Positions 1 to 7,713 are shown, numbered from the stretch's first letter. The stretch is 41,022 nt of DNA from Sphaerotilus sulfidivorans (GCF_013426975.1 NZ_JACCPY010000034.1:1-41022), one strand, 5' to 3'. Notes: generated from the sequence alone by a model not told the origin. Program-made: numbers and translations.

Positions 1-1
1 C

Positions 2-163
2 GCCTTCTCCGCCTACTTCAAGGGCGTGGAGATGCTGACCGAGAACACGCGCGAGCTGCCCGAGGACTGGCTGCGCCGCATGCTCGAGCGCGAGCTTTCC
101 GCCGAGGAGCGCACCCGCCGGCTTGCGGCGGCCCTCGCCGGTGCCGATGCCGGCGGTGACTGA
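2..163 (+). CDS. C-terminal end of an unidentified protein (5' truncated by the window)
   Basis: An open frame runs in from the window edge and ends at the TGA at 161-163, giving 53 C-terminal residues. The piece is hydrophilic and probably helical, rich in Glu and Arg, with no motif I recognise. folK starts inside it (17-bp overlap), so the two are very probably co-transcribed. In many beta- and gammaproteobacteria the gene before folK is pcnB, poly(A) polymerase I. This tail does not show the Arg/Lys-rich end usual for PcnB, so I do not assign it. Confidence 0.6.
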   Translation, partial: AFSAYFKGVEMLTENTRELPEDWLRRMLERELSAEERTRRLAAALAGADAGGD

Positions 164-692
164 GCCGCTGGCCGCGCCGCGCCGTGCCGTCATCGGTCTG
201 GGCGCCAACCTCGGCGACCTGGACGCGACGCTGGACGCGGCCTGCGCCGCGATCGCCGCGCTGCCGCACAGCCGCTGGCTCGGCGTGTCGGGGCGCTGGT
301 GCAGCCGGCCGGTCGATTCGTCCGGCCCGGACTACCTGAACGCGGTCGCCGCGATCGAGACCCGGCTGGTGCCGCGCGAGCTGCTCGCCGCGCTGCAGGC
401 GATCGAGAACGCGCATGGCCGCGAGCGCCCCTGGCGCAACGCGCCGCGCACGCTCGACCTCGATGTGCTGCTGATCGACGATCTGGCCAGCGACGATCCG
501 GTGCTGCTGCTGCCGCATCCGCGCCTGCTCGAGCGCGCCTTCGTGCTGCTGCCGCTGCTGGAGCTGCATGCCGCGCTGGGGGGCGCGCTGCCGCTGCCGC
601 TGCCGCTGCCGGGCCGCGCCGATCGGGCTGGGCTGCAGGCGCTTGCCGACCGGCTGGCCCGCGAACAGGGCCTGGAGCGCCGGCCCGACTGA
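147..692 (+). CDS. folK: 2-amino-4-hydroxy-6-hydroxymethyldihydropteridine pyrophosphokinase (HPPK)
   Basis: Transfers pyrophosphate from ATP to 6-hydroxymethyl-7,8-dihydropterin, a cytosolic step of folate synthesis just before dihydropteroate synthase. The protein (181 aa from ATG 147) opens with the family motif IGLGANLGD. It contains the catalytic block RPWRNAPRTLDLDVLL, with the two Asp of DLD that bind Mg, followed by LPHPRLLERAFVLLPL. All are HPPK signatures, and the length is only slightly above the family norm of about 160. An in-frame TTG at 123 would add eight residues; I prefer ATG 147. The C-terminal stretch is a low-complexity Leu-Pro run encoded by a ccgctg repeat near 590-612. 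It overlaps the end of the upstream gene by 17 bp. Confidence 0.95.
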   Translation: MPAVTEPLAAPRRAVIGLGANLGDLDATLDAACAAIAALPHSRWLGVSGRWCSRPVDSSGPDYLNAVAAIETRLVPRELLAALQAIENAHGRERPWRNAPRTLDLDVLLIDDLASDDPVLLLPHPRLLERAFVLLPLLELHAALGGALPLPLPLPGRADRAGLQALADRLAREQGLERRPD

Positions 693-831
693 GGCGTTTC
701 CGGCCTGTGCCCGCCAAGCGGCTACACTCCGGCGTTTCCAATCATGACAATTCTGTGACGGGTTGCCGCCGCCTGGCGGGCATTCGGTCACCCCCTGACC
801 GTTCCTGTCCCTCTCCCCCCTGGAGCTCAAC

Positions 832-1479
832 ATGCTGTTCGGCAAGCTGCTGCCGCGCGAAGGCAATTTCTTCGAACTGTTCAACAAGCACGGCGAGGCG
901 ATGGTCGCCGGATCGCGCTCCTTCCAGAGTCTGCTGCAGAACTACGGCGACACCTATCTGCGCGAGAAGTATGCCGCCGAGGTGGACGCGGCCGAGCACG
1001 CCGCCGACAAGGTGACCGCCGAGGTCAACCGCCTGCTGCACAAGACCTTCATCACGCCGATCGACCGCGAGCAGATCCACGGCCTGATCAACGCGATGGA
1101 CGATGTGCTCGACCTGTTCCAGGACGTCTCCGAGACGCTGGCGCTGTACGACGTGCGCACCATCACCGAGGAGGTGCTGCGCCTGGGCGATCTGGCGGCC
1201 AAGTGCGGCGAGCGCGTCGCACATGCGGTGTCGCTGCTGGGCAAGCTCAGCGACCACAGCGTCGCCGAGGCCACCGTCAAGACCTGCGAGGAGATCGACC
1301 GCCTCGAGTCCGACGCCGACCGCGTCATGCGCTCGGCGATGTCGCGCCTGTTCCGCGAGGAGCAGGACATCCGTGAGCTGATCAAGCTCAAGGCGATCTA
1401 CGAGATGCTCGAGTCGATCACCGACAAGTGCGAGGACGTGGCCAACCTGATCGAGGGCATCGTCCTCGAAAATTCCTGA
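832..1479 (+). CDS. DUF47 / PhoU-like phosphate transport regulator
   Basis: A 215-residue all-helical cytosolic protein of the TIGR00153/DUF47 family, distantly related to PhoU. It begins MLFGKLLPREGNFFELF, which is typical of the family, and has the conserved acidic helices seen in PhoU-like metal-binding bundles (for example TCEEIDRLESDADRV). Family members are nearly always encoded directly before a PiT transporter and are thought to control its activity. The same holds here: its TGA is 7 bp before the start of the permease. The 139 bp upstream (693-831) should hold the promoter. I found no convincing Pho box there. Confidence 0.9.
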   Translation: MLFGKLLPREGNFFELFNKHGEAMVAGSRSFQSLLQNYGDTYLREKYAAEVDAAEHAADKVTAEVNRLLHKTFITPIDREQIHGLINAMDDVLDLFQDVSETLALYDVRTITEEVLRLGDLAAKCGERVAHAVSLLGKLSDHSVAEATVKTCEEIDRLESDADRVMRSAMSRLFREEQDIRELIKLKAIYEMLESITDKCEDVANLIEGIVLENS

Positions 1480-1486
1480 TCGCATC

Positions 1487-2497
1487 ATGGACGGCATTCA
1501 GGTCAGTCTCTGGGTGGTGGTGCTGCTGGTCGCTCTGGCGCTGCTGTTCGACTTCATGAACGGCTTCCATGATGCGGCCAACTCCATCGCCACCGTCGTC
1601 TCCACCGGCGTGCTCAAGCCGCAGCAGGCGGTGCTGTTCGCGGCCTTCTTCAACTTCATCGCCATCGGCATCTTCCACCTGAAGATCGCCGCCACCGTCG
1701 GCAAGGGCATCGTCGAGCCGGGCATCGTCGACTATCACGTCGTCTTCGGCGCGCTGGTCGGGGCGATCACCTGGAACGTGGTCACCTGGTTCTACGGCAT
1801 TCCGTCGAGTTCCTCGCATGCGCTGATCGGCGGCATCGTCGGCTCGGTGACCGCCAAGGCCGGGCTGGATGCGCTGATCGGCGCGGGCATCTGGAAGACG
1901 GTCGCCTTCATCCTGGTCTCGCCTACGCTGGGCTTCATCCTGGGCTCGCTGCTGATGGTGGTGGTGGCGTGGATCTTCCGGCGCAGCACGCCGATCCGGA
2001 TCGACAACTGGTTCAGGCGCCTGCAGCTGGTCTCCGCCGGCCTGTACAGCCTGGGCCACGGCGGCAACGACGCGCAGAAGACCATCGGCATCATCTGGAT
2101 GCTGCTGATCGCCACCGGCTACACCAGTGCCACCGACGCGATGCCGCCGGGCTGGGTCATCTGGTCGTGCTACATCGCCATCGGCCTGGGCACGATGTTC
2201 GGCGGCTGGCGCATCGTCAAGACCATGGGCCAGAAGATCACCAAGCTCAAGCCGGTGGGCGGCTTCTGCGCCGAGACCGGTGGCGCGATGACGCTGTTCC
2301 TGGCGTCCTGGCTGGGCGTGCCGGTGTCGACCACGCACACCATCACCGGCGCCATCGTCGGCGTGGGCTCGACGCAGCGCGCCTCGGCGGTGCGCTGGGG
2401 CGTGGCCGGCAACATCGTCTGGGCCTGGATCTTCACGATTCCGGCCTCGGCGGCGGTCGCGGCCGGCGCCTACTACCTGGGCACGCTGATTCTCTGA
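1487..2497 (+). CDS. pit: low-affinity inorganic phosphate transporter, PiT family
   Basis: A 336-aa inner-membrane permease that takes up phosphate, probably as a metal-phosphate complex with protons. Both halves of the internally duplicated PHO4 fold are visible. The first repeat has DFMNGFHDAANSIATVV near residues 22-38 with GIPSSSSHALIGGIVGS. The second has SLGHGGNDAQKTIG near 188-201 with GVPVSTTHTITGAIVGVG. The rest is about ten hydrophobic segments. It lies 7 bp after the DUF47 gene, so the two form an operon. Its last 25 bp overlap the end of the convergent TM2-type gene. Confidence 0.95.
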   Translation: MDGIQVSLWVVVLLVALALLFDFMNGFHDAANSIATVVSTGVLKPQQAVLFAAFFNFIAIGIFHLKIAATVGKGIVEPGIVDYHVVFGALVGAITWNVVTWFYGIPSSSSHALIGGIVGSVTAKAGLDALIGAGIWKTVAFILVSPTLGFILGSLLMVVVAWIFRRSTPIRIDNWFRRLQLVSAGLYSLGHGGNDAQKTIGIIWMLLIATGYTSATDAMPPGWVIWSCYIAIGLGTMFGGWRIVKTMGQKITKLKPVGGFCAETGGAMTLFLASWLGVPVSTTHTITGAIVGVGSTQRASAVRWGVAGNIVWAWIFTIPASAAVAAGAYYLGTLIL

Positions 2498-2943
2498 GGC
2501 GTCTGCAGGTCGGCCTCGGCCTGCGCCTCGAACCAGCGCTGCAGGCCGAAGGCGATCGACGACATCAGCACCGTCGTGCCGATCAGCAGCGCGGCGATCA
2601 CCGCCAGCACCGCGCCCCAGCCGCTGGGCGGCGTGCCGCCGCTGCGCCCGGCGTTGTGCTGCGCATCCCAGCGCTCGTCGGGCGTCAGGCCGGTCAGGAT
2701 GGTCGCGAGCATCGCCGCGGCGAAGGACAGCCCGCCCAGCGGCAGCATCCAGGCCGCCTGGGCATCGTCGATGCCGAAGGCGTCGAGCCGCTGCAGGCCG
2801 GCCAGCCCGGTCAGCGTGGCCAGCAGATGCAGCCATCCCCAGGCGTCACGCAGGCCGTGACGCCAGAATCGGTGCAGGCCGAAGGTGCCGCCCAGCAGCG
2901 TCAGCCAGGTGGCGCGGGTCTTGGAGCGGGGGCGGGCGCTCAT
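2473..2943 (-). CDS. small TM2-domain-like membrane protein
   Basis: A 156-aa protein with about four hydrophobic segments. The N-terminus contains LLGGTFGLHRFW around residues 16-27. This resembles the TM2 motif, in which a first helix carries a G-x-x-G-x-H-r-F pattern followed by a second helix. Function is unknown for the family. The C-terminal half has two more hydrophobic stretches separated by a polar, Gly-rich linker. It is convergent with pit and overlaps it by 25 bp, so there is no room for a terminator between them. It is followed upstream on the same strand by the GNAT gene, 19 bp away, so the pair may be co-transcribed. Confidence 0.75.
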   Translation of the reverse strand: MSARPRSKTRATWLTLLGGTFGLHRFWRHGLRDAWGWLHLLATLTGLAGLQRLDAFGIDDAQAAWMLPLGGLSFAAAMLATILTGLTPDERWDAQHNAGRSGGTPPSGWGAVLAVIAALLIGTTVLMSSIAFGLQRWFEAQAEADLQTPQRISVPR

Positions 2944-2962
2944 CTCGCGGCTCCGGGCGGGA

Positions 2963-3514
2963 TCAGTCGCCGGCTGGCGCCGAGGCGCTGCCGTCGCCGA
3001 GCGCGCGCTGCATGATCACCACATCCAGCCAGCGATCGAACTTCCAGCCCGAGTCGCGCATCACGCCGGTGTGCTCGAAGCCGCAGGCGCGGTGCACGCC
3101 GATCGAGCCGGCATTGGCCGAGTCGCCGATGACCGCGAACATCTGCCGCGCGCCCAGCGCGGTGCAGCGCGCGATCAGCTCGGCCAGCAGCAGCCTGCCC
3201 AGGCCCCGGCGCTGCGCCTGCGGGCCCAGATAGATCGAGTCCTCCAGCGAGAAGCGCCAGGCCGGCCGCAGCCGGAACAGGTTGGCATAGGCATAGCCGA
3301 CGACCTGCGGGCCGCGGCCGTCGCCGCTGTCGACCTCGGCCACCAGCCAGGGCAGATTGCGGCCGAGCACCTCGTCGCGCCGTCGTGCCATCTCGGTCGC
3401 GTCGGGCGCTTCGGTCTCGAAGGTGCCGGTGCCGTGGAGCACATTCCAGGCATAGATCTCGGTGATGGCCGCCACGTCGGTCGGCAGGCTGGGGCGAATC
3501 AGTGTCTCGGGCAT
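2963..3514 (-). CDS. GNAT family N-acetyltransferase (phosphinothricin/methionine sulfone acetyltransferase-like)
   Basis: A 183-aa GNAT-fold enzyme resembling the Pat/Bar/YncA (MnaT) group, which acetylate the amino group of amino-acid analogues such as methionine sulfone or phosphinothricin using acetyl-CoA. Visible family features are the N-terminal IRPSLPTDVAAITEIY, the GTGTFETEAP segment, and the acetyl-CoA-binding region YLGPQAQRRGLGRLLL. After these come GDSANAGSIGVHRACGFEHTG and a WKFDRW motif near the C-terminus. I chose ATG 3514 because homology begins directly there. Longer in-frame starts would run through the rpsP promoter region. The true substrate is not predictable; protein or drug acetylation are alternatives. 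Confidence 0.88.
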   Translation of the reverse strand: MPETLIRPSLPTDVAAITEIYAWNVLHGTGTFETEAPDATEMARRRDEVLGRNLPWLVAEVDSGDGRGPQVVGYAYANLFRLRPAWRFSLEDSIYLGPQAQRRGLGRLLLAELIARCTALGARQMFAVIGDSANAGSIGVHRACGFEHTGVMRDSGWKFDRWLDVVIMQRALGDGSASAPAGD

Positions 3515-3525
3515 CGAAGGCAGCT

Positions 3526-3541
3526 TATAATCTCGGGTTTT
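3526..3541 (+). promoter_or_regulatory. candidate rpsP promoter: TATAAT with shared downstream motif
   Basis: A perfect -10 box (TATAAT, 3526-3531) is followed by CTCGGGTTTT. The same arrangement recurs before rplS at 5446-5461, with 14 of 16 bases identical. No good -35 box is visible at the usual distance, so this may be an activator- or UP-element-driven promoter. If used, transcription would start near 3538, leaving a leader of about 190 nt before rpsP. Confidence 0.55.
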
Positions 3542-3590
3542 CCGGCGACGGCTGATCGGCAGCATGCCACGCAGCACGTATCTAACGGGG

Positions 3591-3698
3591 CCGGGAGAAG
3601 CCTGATTGTCAATGCATTCGTCACTTCGATCTGCCGGCCTGCGTGTCTCCCGGTCCTGTGGATCACCGGTCATTCCGGGGCACCGGTACCTGCGCCCC
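3591..3698 (+). promoter_or_regulatory. foldable 5' leader of rpsP
   Basis: Between the putative promoter and the rpsP start lies an inverted pair CCGGGAGA (3591-3598) and TCTCCCGG (3646-3653). It extends to about 11 bp with G-U pairs and encloses 47 nt. It is followed by GGGGC (3677-3681) pairing with GCCCC (3694-3698) around a GGTACC core. No uridine run follows, so this is not a simple terminator. It could be an autoregulatory or stability element; the function is inferred only from the folding. Confidence 0.35.
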
Positions 3699-3729
3699 GA
3701 ACCTGACACCTTCTGATCGAGGAAACATC

Positions 3730-3999
3730 ATGGTCGTGATTCGTCTGTCCCGCGGCGGCTCCAAGAAGCGCCCGTTCTACAACATCGTCGTCGCCCCGAA
3801 GGCCGAGCGCCGTGACGGCCGCTTCATCGAGCGCGTCGGCTTCTACAACCCGGTCGCTTCCGGCCAGGCCGAAGCCCTGCGCGTCGCCTTCGACCGCGTC
3901 GAGTACTGGACCGGTGTCGGCGCCCAGATGTCGCCGACCGTCGACCGCCTGGTCAAGCAGGCCAAGGGCGCTGCCGTCGCTCCGGCCGCTGCCGCCTGA
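3730..3999 (+). CDS. rpsP: 30S ribosomal protein S16
   Basis: Small-subunit protein needed for 30S assembly, 89 aa. The start [21 protein letters not shown] and the following [16 protein letters not shown] are near-invariant S16 sequences. The last residues are an Ala-rich tail typical of betaproteobacterial S16. ATG 3730 is set by the GAGGAA Shine-Dalgarno at 3719-3724 and by the conserved N-terminus. It is the first gene of the widely conserved rpsP-rimM-trmD-rplS cluster. Confidence 0.98.
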   Translation: MVVIRLSRGGSKKRPFYNIVVAPKAERRDGRFIERVGFYNPVASGQAEALRVAFDRVEYWTGVGAQMSPTVDRLVKQAKGAAVAPAAAA

Positions 4000-4052
4000 G
4001 ATCGGCCAGGCCGGTCTTCCCTGCATCTCTCGTCTGACCTGAACGGATTCCG

Positions 4053-4646
4053 ATGAACACGCAGCCTCACGACGACGACGTGGCCTGGCCCGACGACGCC
4101 GTCGAGGTCGCGCGGGTGCAGGATGCCTGGGGCATCAAGGGCTGGCTGCGCGTGCAGCCGCATGCCGCCGATCCCCAGGCGCTTTTCTCGTCGCGCCGCT
4201 GGTTCCTGCAGCCGCCGGCCGGCAAGCCGCGTCCGAAGGACGCGCCGCCGCTGCCCCGCCTGCTGCATGTGACGCTGGTGAAGGAGCACGGCGACGGCAT
4301 CGTCGCGTCGGTGCGCGAAGTCGCCGACCGCAACGGCGCCGAGGCGCTCAAGGGCGCACGCATCTTCGTGTCGCGCCAGAGCTTCCCGTCGACCGATGAC
4401 GGCGAGTACTACTGGGTCGACCTGATCGGCCTGGAGGTCGTCAACCGCGAGGGCGAGCCGCTGGGCACCGTCGCCGAGATGATCGACACCGGGCCGCACT
4501 GCGTGATGCGGCTCGAGCAGGCCTCGACCGATGCCGCCGGCAAGGCGCGCACCGTCGAGCGCATGATTCCCTTCGTCGCCGCCTACATCGATGGCGTCGA
4601 CCTGCCCGGACGGCGCATCACCGCCGACTGGGGCCTCGACTACTGA
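4053..4646 (+). CDS. rimM: ribosome maturation factor RimM
   Basis: Binds S19 in the 30S head and assists 16S rRNA maturation. The 197-aa protein has the N-terminal beta-barrel domain, starting VARVQDAWGIKGWLRVQPH, and the C-terminal PRC-barrel with EYYWVDLIGLEVVNREGEPLG. It ends at the family's RRITADWGLDY. An internal insertion around residues 50-70 (PAGKPRPKDAPPLPR) is common in Burkholderiales. It lies 53 bp after rpsP in the canonical order. Confidence 0.97.
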   Translation: MNTQPHDDDVAWPDDAVEVARVQDAWGIKGWLRVQPHAADPQALFSSRRWFLQPPAGKPRPKDAPPLPRLLHVTLVKEHGDGIVASVREVADRNGAEALKGARIFVSRQSFPSTDDGEYYWVDLIGLEVVNREGEPLGTVAEMIDTGPHCVMRLEQASTDAAGKARTVERMIPFVAAYIDGVDLPGRRITADWGLDY

Positions 4647-4685
4647 CTTGCCGTCGCGCGGGTGCCGCGTGCCGGACCGGATGGC

Positions 4686-5450
4686 ATGCGCTTCGATGTC
4701 CTGACCCTCTTTCCCGAGCTGTTCGACCCGTTCATGAAGGTCGGCGTGACCCGCCGCGCCTACGCGACGCGCCAGGTCGACGTGCGGCTGTGGCCGCTGC
4801 GCGACTTCGCCGACGACAACTACCGCCGGGTCGATGACCGGCCCTACGGTGGCGGCCCGGGCATGGTCATGCTGGTCGAGCCGCTGGAGCGGGCGCTGGC
4901 GGCGCTGCGCGCCGACCGCGCCGAGCCTGAAGGTGCGCAGGCGCCGGTGATCCTGTTCAGCCCGGCCGGCGCGCCGCTGACGCAGGCGCGGGTGCAGCGC
5001 CTGGCGGCCTCGCCCGGCGCGGTGCTGCTGTGCGGCCGCTACGAGGGCATCGACCAGCGCTTCGTCGACCGCCATGTCGACGAGGAGATCAGCCTGGGCG
5101 ACTTCGTGCTGTCGGGCGGCGAGCTGCCGGCGCTGACGCTGCTCGATGCGGTCACGCGCCTGCAGCCCGGCGTGCTGCACGACGCGGCCTCGCATGAGCA
5201 GGACAGCTTCTCCGACGGCCTGCTCGACTGCCCGCACTACAGCCGTCCCGAACGCCTGGGCGACGATGGCGTGCCGGAGGTGCTGATGTCGGGCCACCAT
5301 GCCCGCATCCAGCGCTGGCGGCGCGAGCAGCAGCTGGCCATCACTGCCCGGCGTCGGCCTGACCTGATCGAGGCGGCGCGGGCCGCCGGACGCCTCAGTC
5401 GCGCCGACGAGCAGTTCCTGGTGCAGTTCCTGTCGAAAACCGAGCTATAA
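4686..5450 (+). CDS. trmD: tRNA (guanine-37-N1)-methyltransferase
   Basis: SPOUT-class, SAM-dependent enzyme that methylates G37 next to the anticodon and prevents +1 frameshifting. The protein (254 aa) begins [15 protein letters not shown]. It carries the trefoil-knot signatures [23 protein letters not shown] and [13 protein letters not shown]. An in-frame GTG at 4662 would add eight residues, but ATG 4686 matches the family N-terminus. Its last codons and stop (5448-5450) lie inside the putative -10 box of rplS, so the next promoter is embedded in this gene's end. Confidence 0.97.
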   Translation: MRFDVLTLFPELFDPFMKVGVTRRAYATRQVDVRLWPLRDFADDNYRRVDDRPYGGGPGMVMLVEPLERALAALRADRAEPEGAQAPVILFSPAGAPLTQARVQRLAASPGAVLLCGRYEGIDQRFVDRHVDEEISLGDFVLSGGELPALTLLDAVTRLQPGVLHDAASHEQDSFSDGLLDCPHYSRPERLGDDGVPEVLMSGHHARIQRWRREQQLAITARRRPDLIEAARAAGRLSRADEQFLVQFLSKTEL

Positions 5451-5461
5451 TCTTCGGTTTT
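5436..5461 (+). promoter_or_regulatory. candidate rplS promoter inside an inverted repeat
   Basis: TATAAT at 5446-5451 lies in the loop of a perfect 8-bp inverted repeat, AAAACCGA (5436-5443) and TCGGTTTT (5454-5461). The 16 bases from TATAAT onward nearly match those before rpsP. The same repeat, read as RNA from trmD, is a short hairpin ending in four U. It could therefore act as a weak terminator for trmD and a promoter for rplS. Confidence 0.5.
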
Positions 5462-5483
5462 GATCCTCTGCCTGAAGGCAACC

Positions 5484-5505
5484 AGGCGTCCGAGCACGGG
5501 CGCCT
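5484..5505 (+). promoter_or_regulatory. hairpin in the rplS leader
   Basis: A 9-bp stem (5484-5492 with 5497-5505, one G-U pair) is closed by an AGCA loop, about 33 nt before the rplS start. There is no U-run after it. Leader hairpins of ribosomal protein genes often serve autoregulation, but for this one that is inference. Confidence 0.45.
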
Positions 5506-5538
5506 CCGCCGCTGCAGGCACGATCTCAGGAGCCCCTC

Positions 5539-5892
5539 ATGGATCTGATCCGTCAGCTCGAGCAAGAAGAAATTGCTCGTCTCAACAAGACCATTCCCGA
5601 GTTCGCCCCCGGCGACACGGTGATCGTCAGCGTCAACGTCGTCGAAGGCACCCGCAAGCGCGTCCAGGCCTACGAAGGCGTCGTGATCGCCCGCCGCAAC
5701 CGTGGCCTGAACAGCAACTTCATCGTCCGCAAGATCTCCAGCGGCGAAGGCGTGGAGCGCACGTTCCAGCTGTACAGCCCGCTGATCGCCTCGATCGAGG
5801 TCAAGCGCCGCGGCGACGTGCGCCGTGCGAAGCTGTACTACCTGCGCCAGCGCAGCGGCAAGTCGGCCCGCATCAAGGAAAAGCTGGCCTGA
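5539..5892 (+). CDS. rplS: 50S ribosomal protein L19
   Basis: Large-subunit protein at the 30S-50S interface, 117 aa, the normal length. Diagnostic segments are the N-terminal helix [28 protein letters not shown], and the conserved core [20 protein letters not shown]. It ends with [28 protein letters not shown] Shine-Dalgarno lies upstream at 5526-5531. It is the last gene of the cluster and is closed by a strong terminator. Confidence 0.98.
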   Translation: MDLIRQLEQEEIARLNKTIPEFAPGDTVIVSVNVVEGTRKRVQAYEGVVIARRNRGLNSNFIVRKISSGEGVERTFQLYSPLIASIEVKRRGDVRRAKLYYLRQRSGKSARIKEKLA

Positions 5893-5915
5893 TCGTCAGA
5901 TCATCGGCAAAGCTG

Positions 5916-5944
5916 CAAGGCCGCCTTCGGGCGGCCTTGTCATT
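5916..5944 (+). terminator. rho-independent terminator after rplS
   Basis: A perfect 10-bp GC-rich stem (5916-5925 with 5930-5939) is closed by a UUCG tetraloop and followed by TCATTTT. It begins 23 bp after the rplS stop and ends the ribosomal cluster. Confidence 0.9.
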
Positions 5945-5952
5945 TTCGGCCT

Positions 5953-6693
5953 ATGCTGAAAGGCATGGCCCGACCCTCGCTCATCCGTGATCCGCGCGCC
6001 GTGCCGGTGATGCGTGCCGACGATCACCTGCCCGCGCTGCCGCCGCAGCTGCTGCTGCCGCCGGTGCTGCGGCATGTCTTCGCCACCGCGCCGACCGACT
6101 GGCCGCCCGAGCTGCCCGGCGACGGCGGCGGACCCCTCGCCGAGCGCACGCCGGCTGCCGCCGCGGTGCTGGTGCCGCTGGTGCCGCGCGAGGATGGCCT
6201 GCGGGTGCTGCTGACGCGGCGCACCGACCATCTGCGCGACCATGCCGGCCAGATCAGCTTTCCCGGCGGCCGGGTCGATCCGGGCGAGACCGATCCGGTG
6301 GTGACCGCGCTGCGCGAGGCGCGCGAGGAGGTCGGCCTGGATGCACGCCATGTCGAGGTGATCGGCGCGCTGCCGGTCTACACCACCGTGACCGCCTACC
6401 GGGTCACGCCGGTGGTCGCGCTGGTGCACCCGCCCTTCGAGCTCTCGCTTGACGCCTTCGAGGTGGCCGAGGCCTTCGAGGTGCCGCTGCAGTTCCTGAT
6501 GACGCCGGCCCATCACCGCATTCACCAGCTCGACGGCGATGCCGGCAGGCGCTTCCTGTCGATGCCGTGGCGCGAAGGTGAGCGCGAATATTTCATCTGG
6601 GGAGCGACCGCCGCGATGCTGCGCAACCTCTACCACTTCCTGGCGCGGGCTCAGGCGGGAGCGGCATCGGCACCGCTATCATTCATGGCATGA
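5953..6693 (+). CDS. NUDIX hydrolase, CoA pyrophosphatase type (NudL/YeaB-like)
   Basis: Predicted to cleave CoA or acyl-CoA to 4'-phosphopantetheine (or its acyl form) and 3',5'-ADP. The NUDIX box is complete at about residues 106-129: G, five residues, E112, then REAREEVGL at 121-129. Just before it is the UPF0035 segment LLTRRTDHLRDHAGQISFPG, which marks the CoA pyrophosphatase subgroup. It has 246 aa from ATG 5953; an alternative ATG at 5965 lacks a well-spaced ribosome site. The stop overlaps the next start (ATGA), so it is translationally coupled to the CobD-like gene. Confidence 0.87.
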   Translation: MLKGMARPSLIRDPRAVPVMRADDHLPALPPQLLLPPVLRHVFATAPTDWPPELPGDGGGPLAERTPAAAAVLVPLVPREDGLRVLLTRRTDHLRDHAGQISFPGGRVDPGETDPVVTALREAREEVGLDARHVEVIGALPVYTTVTAYRVTPVVALVHPPFELSLDAFEVAEAFEVPLQFLMTPAHHRIHQLDGDAGRRFLSMPWREGEREYFIWGATAAMLRNLYHFLARAQAGAASAPLSFMA

Positions 6694-7682
6694 GTTTTCT
6701 TGCCGTCCTGCTGGCCCTGATCGTCGAGCAGCTGCGTCCGCTGCCGCAGGGCAATCCTGTCCATGAATCCCTGATCGACTGGGCGCGCTGGACGGCGCGC
6801 AACTTCGACGCCGGCCGCGAGCACCATGCCTGGGTGGTCTGGGCGGTCACGCTGAGCGTGCCCTCGCTGCTGGTGTTCGGCGTGTTCAAGCTGTTCGACC
6901 ACTACAGCGTGCTGCTGGCCCTGCTGTGGAATCTGGTGGTGCTCTACCTGACGCTGGGTTTCCGCCAGTTCAGCCATCACTTCACCGACATCCGCGACGC
7001 GCTCGAGCAGGGCCAGGAAGAGCGCGCGCGCACGGTGCTGCAGCAGTGGCGCCATCTCGATGCCAGCGAGCTGCCGCGCACCGAGCTGCTGCGCCATGTC
7101 ATCGAGCATGCGCTGCTGGCCGCGCATCGCCATGTCTTCGGCGTGTTCTTCTGGTTCGTGCTGGGCTCGGCGATGGGACTGGGGCCGGTCGGTGCGGTGG
7201 TCTACCGCATGGCCGAGTTCTGCTCGCGCTACTGGGCCTTCAAGACCCGCGCCGAGGTCGCTGCGGTCAACGAGGGGCTGTCGCGGCGCTCGCAGCTGGC
7301 CTTCTCGGTGCTCGACTATGTGCCGGCGCGCATGACCGCGGCCGGCTTCGCGGTGGTCGGCAACTTCGAGGAGGCGGTCGATGGCTGGCGCCAGCACGCC
7401 GGCCTCTGGAAGAACGACAACGACGGCATCCTGCTGTCGGCCGCGGCCGGGGCCTGCGGCGTGTCGCTGGGTGGCGCGGCCGCGCCGGTCATCGCACCGG
7501 CTTCGGTGTCGACCACCTTCGACGCGATGCTGCCGGTCGACGAGGATGACGGCCAGGGCAGCATGCCGGGCGCCGCCCCGACGCTGGCGCATCTGCGCTC
7601 GGTGGTCGGGCTGGTCTGGCGCTCGATGGTGCTGTGGATGCTGCTGCTGGCGCTGCTGTCGCTGGCCAATCTGCTGGGCTGA
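6690..7682 (+). CDS. CobD/CbiB-family membrane protein
   Basis: A 330-aa protein with hydrophobic segments at the N-terminus (FLAVLLALIVEQL), around residues 47-92, around 150-172, and at the C-terminus. The layout and the NDGILLSAAAGACGVSLGG motif resemble CobD/CbiB, the adenosylcobinamide-phosphate synthase. AmpE is a related membrane protein of similar length. There are no other cobalamin genes in the window, and CobD-like proteins are common in Burkholderiales outside cob clusters. A role in B12 synthesis is therefore doubtful. It overlaps the NUDIX gene by 4 bp. Confidence 0.75.
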   Translation: MSFLAVLLALIVEQLRPLPQGNPVHESLIDWARWTARNFDAGREHHAWVVWAVTLSVPSLLVFGVFKLFDHYSVLLALLWNLVVLYLTLGFRQFSHHFTDIRDALEQGQEERARTVLQQWRHLDASELPRTELLRHVIEHALLAAHRHVFGVFFWFVLGSAMGLGPVGAVVYRMAEFCSRYWAFKTRAEVAAVNEGLSRRSQLAFSVLDYVPARMTAAGFAVVGNFEEAVDGWRQHAGLWKNDNDGILLSAAAGACGVSLGGAAAPVIAPASVSTTFDAMLPVDEDDGQGSMPGAAPTLAHLRSVVGLVWRSMVLWMLLLALLSLANLLG

Positions 7683-7713
7683 GGGCGGCGTCTGCCGGCC
7701 GCCGCCGTGCGGC

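Noticed and set aside
693-831. Possible Pho box before the DUF47/pit pair
   Set aside because: Fragments such as CTGTGACGG and TTCGGTCACC are present, but no two CTGTCAT-like halves occur with proper spacing.
7683-7713. GGCGGC/GCCGCC hairpin between the CobD-like gene and argO as a terminator
   Set aside because: No T-run on either side; the pairing is expected by chance in GC-rich DNA.
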